DNA of 64,000 bases, taken from Burkholderiales bacterium PBB3 (lineage in GTDB: Bacteria > Pseudomonadota > Gammaproteobacteria > Burkholderiales > Burkholderiaceae_C). Position 1 is the first letter of the stretch, and every line of letters starts with the position of its first letter. The stretch is taken from the NCBI GenBank assembly GCA_002256115.1, contig NKIK01000010.1, forward strand, positions 1 to 64,000, read 5' to 3'. Positions 60,881-64,000 of this stretch are shown here, piece after piece. The notes under the pieces were generated by a model. It was not told the DNA's origin and ran no database searches. It was given only the letters and a program-made list of their open reading frames with translations. The position numbers were made by a program, and so were the translations under genes.

Positions 60881-63148
60881 ATGAAAAAAGTTGTCACCGT
60901 TACGCTGGGTTCTTCCAAGCAGGATTTCGAATTCAAGACCGAGTTTCTCGGCCAGAGTTTTTCAGTGCGCCGCCTGGGTGCCGACATGGACACCGGCAAA
61001 GCCTGGGAGCTGATGCGCCGCCAGCAAGCCAGTGCCGCCGCCATTGGCCTGGGTGAAATCAGCGACCACTACCACGTCGGCCTGCGCACCGTTATCAACA
61101 AAGACACCCAGCACCTGACCAATGTGGTCACCCGTGTGCCGGTGACCACCGGTGCCACGCTACGCCGCCTGCTGCAGGTGCGTGCCGTGCGCTATGTGCA
61201 AAAGGAACTGGGTAACTATTTCAACAATAACCTGGTGTTGTTTCTATCGGGCATGCGCAACTACGACATGGCCGTGGCCTTGTCTGACTACACCAAAAAT
61301 CTGAGCTTTGCCGATGCCCTGTTTCAGACGGGTGCCCCCACCATGCTGACGTCGTTGGAGCAGTTGGAGATGTACGCCAAGGGCAGCGAGCTGATGCTCT
61401 CTAGCCGTACCGGGCGCGCCCTGGAGGCCGCACTGTCCAGTTTCAAAAACAAGCGCGTGGCCAGCGTTGTCGAGAAGTCGCATGTGATTGTCGGCACCTT
61501 TGCCGAGATCAAGGCCGTGGGTAACCCCGCCAACTTAGCAGGCAAAACCCTGATCACGTCAGCCGTCGACGATGAGCGCATGGCGTTTTTTACCAAGTGC
61601 AAAGTTAACTTGGTGGTCGATGTATCGCCGATGTTGTTTGAGAAAGTGGTGGGCATCAACACCATTGAAGCCATGATTTTGGCAGCACTCGACAAGCGCC
61701 AAGAGGAAGTGTCGGACGACGATTTCGACGAGATCCTCAACGAACTCGACATCAAGCCGCGCATGCTGCACCCCACCGGTAGCTTCCGCAACATCCGCCG
61801 TTTCGCGTTCGTCATTCACCCCTTGAGCCAGAGCTATATCCAGAAAGCCTTCCCCATCCCCAAGTCCACGCCCAAGTACGTGATGGACAAGATAGAGACC
61901 TTTGCGGCCCACATGCCGCCGATGGTTTATTGCAAGATGAGCAATATCATCTCGCCCACGGGTGCCGAGGCCGAAGGTTGGTTGATCTCGGTCGGGGGCA
62001 CGCCTAAGGAAATGCTGTCGCGCAGCCCCGAGTTCACCTACCGCCGCCTGCTACACGCGGCCAAAATTGCGGAGAAGATGGGCGCGCAGATCATGGGCCT
62101 GGGGGCCTTCACCAAGGTGGTGGGCGACGCGGGTATCACCGTGGCGCGCCGGGCCGATTTGCCTATCACCACCGGCAACAGCTACTCAGCGTCTGGTGCG
62201 CTGTGGGCCGCCGCTGATGCCATGCGCCGCATGGGTCTGTTGACGGTCAACAAAAACAAAAAAGTGGCCGCCAAAACCATGGTGATTGGTGCCTCCGGTT
62301 CGATTGGTTCGGTGAGCGCACGCCTCTTGGCCATGTCGTTTGACGAGGTCTACCTGGCTGGCCGCACACTGAGCAAGCTGGATGAACTCAAAGCCTCCAT
62401 CCTGAAGGAAACCCCAGACGCCAAAGTCTTCACCACCATCGACTACAACGAGCTGTTGGGCGATATGGACATGATCGTGACGTCTACGTCCGGCGCGGGC
62501 AAAGAGATTTTGGACATCATGAAGGTGAAGCCCGGCTGCGTGATCACCGACGTGGCGCGCCCCTTGGACTTGCCCGCATCCGATGTGGCCAAGCGCCCTG
62601 ATGTGTTGGTGATTGAGTCGGGTGAGATTGATCTGCCGACCAAGGTCAAGGGCCTGAAGAGCATTGGTCTGCCACCAAACGTGGTCTACGCCTGCCTGGC
62701 AGAAACCATTGTGCTGGCACTGGAGGGCCGATTTGAAGTCTTCACCGTGGGCCGCGATACCGAGTGGGAGAAGGTCAAAGAGATCTACAAGTTGGGCCTG
62801 AAGCATGGCATGAAGCTGGCCGCCATTTCTGGTGTCAAGGGCGTGTACTCGGACGAAGACATTGCCAAGGTGGTCACTCTGGCCCGCAAGGCGCGCCTGA
62901 CCTGGACGGGTACCAGCGGGGTGACGGCACCGGTGGCCCGCAAAGCACCGGCCAAAAAAGCCGTACCCGTCGAAAAGGTCGCAGCCAAGAAAGCCGCAGC
63001 CAAACCGGTAGTGGCGAAGCCCGCCCCGGCTAAGACGCCGACCAAAGCGCCCGCCAAGGCAACGAAGCCAGCTGCACCCGCAAAAACGGCTGTCAAAAAA
63101 GCACCAGCGAAAAAGCCGGTGGCACGCAAAGCTGCCAGTGCCGCATAA
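60881..63148 (+). CDS. Long-chain acyl reductase-like enzyme with histone-H1-like C-terminal tail
   Basis: 755 residues. An N-terminal region (1-270, unassigned) precedes a domain like the cyanobacterial acyl-[ACP] reductase: GASGSIGSVSARLLAMSF (NADPH, near 469), TGNSYSASGALWAAADAM, VVYACLAETIVLALEGRFEVFTVGRDTEW. Such enzymes reduce acyl-ACP or acyl-CoA to fatty aldehyde. The last 75 residues are Lys/Ala/Pro repeats (APAKKAVPVEKVAAKKAAAK and similar). ATG at 60881 behind GAGGAG, about 65 bases after the Fe-ADH. Together they could make fatty alcohols for the WS/DGAT at 32768-34156. Catalytic assignment is inferred from the Rossmann/C-terminal part only. Confidence 0.72.
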   Translation: MKKVVTVTLGSSKQDFEFKTEFLGQSFSVRRLGADMDTGKAWELMRRQQASAAAIGLGEISDHYHVGLRTVINKDTQHLTNVVTRVPVTTGATLRRLLQVRAVRYVQKELGNYFNNNLVLFLSGMRNYDMAVALSDYTKNLSFADALFQTGAPTMLTSLEQLEMYAKGSELMLSSRTGRALEAALSSFKNKRVASVVEKSHVIVGTFAEIKAVGNPANLAGKTLITSAVDDERMAFFTKCKVNLVVDVSPMLFEKVVGINTIEAMILAALDKRQEEVSDDDFDEILNELDIKPRMLHPTGSFRNIRRFAFVIHPLSQSYIQKAFPIPKSTPKYVMDKIETFAAHMPPMVYCKMSNIISPTGAEAEGWLISVGGTPKEMLSRSPEFTYRRLLHAAKIAEKMGAQIMGLGAFTKVVGDAGITVARRADLPITTGNSYSASGALWAAADAMRRMGLLTVNKNKKVAAKTMVIGASGSIGSVSARLLAMSFDEVYLAGRTLSKLDELKASILKETPDAKVFTTIDYNELLGDMDMIVTSTSGAGKEILDIMKVKPGCVITDVARPLDLPASDVAKRPDVLVIESGEIDLPTKVKGLKSIGLPPNVVYACLAETIVLALEGRFEVFTVGRDTEWEKVKEIYKLGLKHGMKLAAISGVKGVYSDEDIAKVVTLARKARLTWTGTSGVTAPVARKAPAKKAVPVEKVAAKKAAAKPVVAKPAPAKTPTKAPAKATKPAAPAKTAVKKAPAKKPVARKAASAA

Positions 63149-63160
63149 GGCACGGGCGGA

Positions 63161-64000
63161 TTGAACCGCAATCTGTGGTTATTGGCCCTGTGTCAGGGCC
63201 TTTTTCTGACCAATAACGTCACCTTCATCGCCATCAACGGCTTGGTCGGGCTGAGTCTGGCCCCGCTGGGCTGGATGGCTACCTTGCCGGTCATGGGTTA
63301 CGTCGTGGGTGGCGCACTGAGCACGGGTTTGGTTGCCAAAAGCCAATCCCGGTTTGGTCGGCGTGTGTCCTTCCAAATGGGCTTGGCCGTTGCCTGCATC
63401 TCTGCCTGCGGTGCAGCCTTGGCGGTCATGGCAGGCAGCTTTTGGCTGCTGGTGATCGCCACGGTCGTAGCGGGTTACTACAGTGCCAATGGCCAGCTGT
63501 ACCGATTCGCGGCTGCCGAGCTGGCCTTGCCGAGCTTTCGCGAGAAGGCTGTGTCCCTGGTCCTGGCGGGCGGCTTGATTGGTGCCATTGCCGGGCCCAA
63601 CTTGGCGGCCCGTTCCCGCACCTTGCTGGACACCCCCTTTGCCGGGGCTTACTTGGTACTGGCTTTGGTGTCACTGGTTGCCATGCTGCTGATGGCTTTC
63701 ATTCAATTCCCCGAACACACACCGCCCACCGCAGGCCAAGCCCGCGGTGGCCGTCCGCTGTTGCAAATTCTGATGCAACCGACTTTGATGGTCGCCTGTG
63801 CCTGCGCAGCACTGGGCTACGGCGTTATGAATTTGCTGATGGCGGCCACGCCATTGGCCATGCAGCAGTGTGGTCTGACGTTTGACGACGCGGCCTGGGT
63901 CTTGGAGTGGCATGTGATCGGCATGTTTGCGCCTGGTTTTTTCACCGGCAGTCTGATCAAGCGTTGGGGTGCTTTGCCCATCATGGCCACTGGCGTGGCT
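63161..64000 (+). CDS. MFS transporter (5' part; continues beyond the window)
   Basis: From a TTG at 63161 the frame is open to the window edge (280 codons). Repeated hydrophobic helices (LLALCQGLFLTNNVTFIAIN, VMGYVVGGALSTGLV, WLLVIATVVAGYYSANGQ, LVLALVSLVAMLLMAFIQF, MVACACAALGYGVMNLLM) and the loop KSQSRFGRR after helix 2 fit the major facilitator superfamily. AAGG lies nine bases upstream. A perfect terminator-type hairpin lies inside its first codons. Substrate unknown. Confidence 0.85.
   Translation, partial: MNRNLWLLALCQGLFLTNNVTFIAINGLVGLSLAPLGWMATLPVMGYVVGGALSTGLVAKSQSRFGRRVSFQMGLAVACISACGAALAVMAGSFWLLVIATVVAGYYSANGQLYRFAAAELALPSFREKAVSLVLAGGLIGAIAGPNLAARSRTLLDTPFAGAYLVLALVSLVAMLLMAFIQFPEHTPPTAGQARGGRPLLQILMQPTLMVACACAALGYGVMNLLMAATPLAMQQCGLTFDDAAWVLEWHVIGMFAPGFFTGSLIKRWGALPIMATGVA
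63183..63206 (+). terminator. Terminator-like hairpin inside the MFS gene start
   Basis: GGCCCTG (63184-63190), TGT, CAGGGCC (63194-63200) and TTTTT. A textbook intrinsic terminator for the acyl-reductase gene, or an attenuator, though it lies within codons 8-15 of the MFS gene. Confidence 0.6.

Noticed and set aside
1-64000. CRISPR arrays, rRNA operons, intact tRNA genes, prophage or intact IS elements
   Set aside because: The repeats seen are dispersed, not regularly spaced; no rRNA, phage structural or transposase genes were found.

Overview
The window is a high-GC chromosomal segment of a betaproteobacterium, most likely a member of the Comamonadaceae (Rhodoferax/Polaromonas-like). This rests on the lptD-surA-rsmA block with an AmgK-type gene divergent to lptD, on the general protein style, and on the dense scatter of short dispersed repeats. 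No rRNA, intact tRNA, CRISPR array, intact insertion sequence or prophage was seen.

Layout. 1-3050: two parts of a type I secretion system (HlyD-like adaptor cut by the window edge, and a HlyB-like ABC exporter). 3310-8201: an orphan ParA-like ATPase and two metallopeptidases (exported M3, membrane M48). 8202-12329: an AT-richer accessory patch with a TonB-like protein, two unrecognised exported proteins and a 593-base stretch without genes. 12330-20954: PBP1A, a GNAT/DUF1778 toxin-antitoxin pair, several small unknowns, and a TolC-family channel fused to an NTF2-like domain. 21220-29261: a membrane/polyamine neighbourhood: FAD amine-oxidase-like lipoprotein, periplasmic binding protein, 58-residue membrane protein, MscS channel, membrane-anchored spermidine-synthase-like protein, DUF350, zinc-ribbon DUF4178 protein and SPFH/SHOCT protein. 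29355-42900: Old Yellow Enzyme, exported methyltransferase, TPR protein, wax ester synthase/DGAT, a large hybrid kinase with an HD-GYP partner, ProQ/FinO, M14 peptidase, binding protein, SlyX. 43202-51843: glutamine-synthetase-like enzyme, three tandem small secreted twin-CX3C proteins behind a TonB-dependent receptor, rubredoxin-reductase-like flavoprotein, MaeB. 52000-52826: secreted barnase-like RNase and barstar. 53177-64000: rsmA-surA-lptD, a degenerate AmgK-like kinase, rsmE, an iron alcohol dehydrogenase and an acyl-reductase-like enzyme that both end in histone-H1-like tails, and the start of an MFS transporter.

The most striking feature is not one gene. Three families of short dispersed repeats occur here. 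Family A has 11 copies, about one per 6 kb; families B and C have two copies each. In five genes a copy lies inside the coding sequence and the frame stays open through it: hlyD, the FAD amine oxidase and the rubredoxin-reductase-like gene (A), the spermidine-synthase-like gene (B) and rsmA (C). The same family A sequence is read in three different frames or orientations in its three host genes. This resembles the protein-coding palindromic elements known from Rickettsia.

Other leads are the twin-CX3C array (with a frameshift that one base would repair exactly), the paired H1-like tails on two putative fatty aldehyde/alcohol enzymes in a window that also encodes a wax ester synthase, and the AmgK-like pseudokinase whose start codon overlaps that of lptD.
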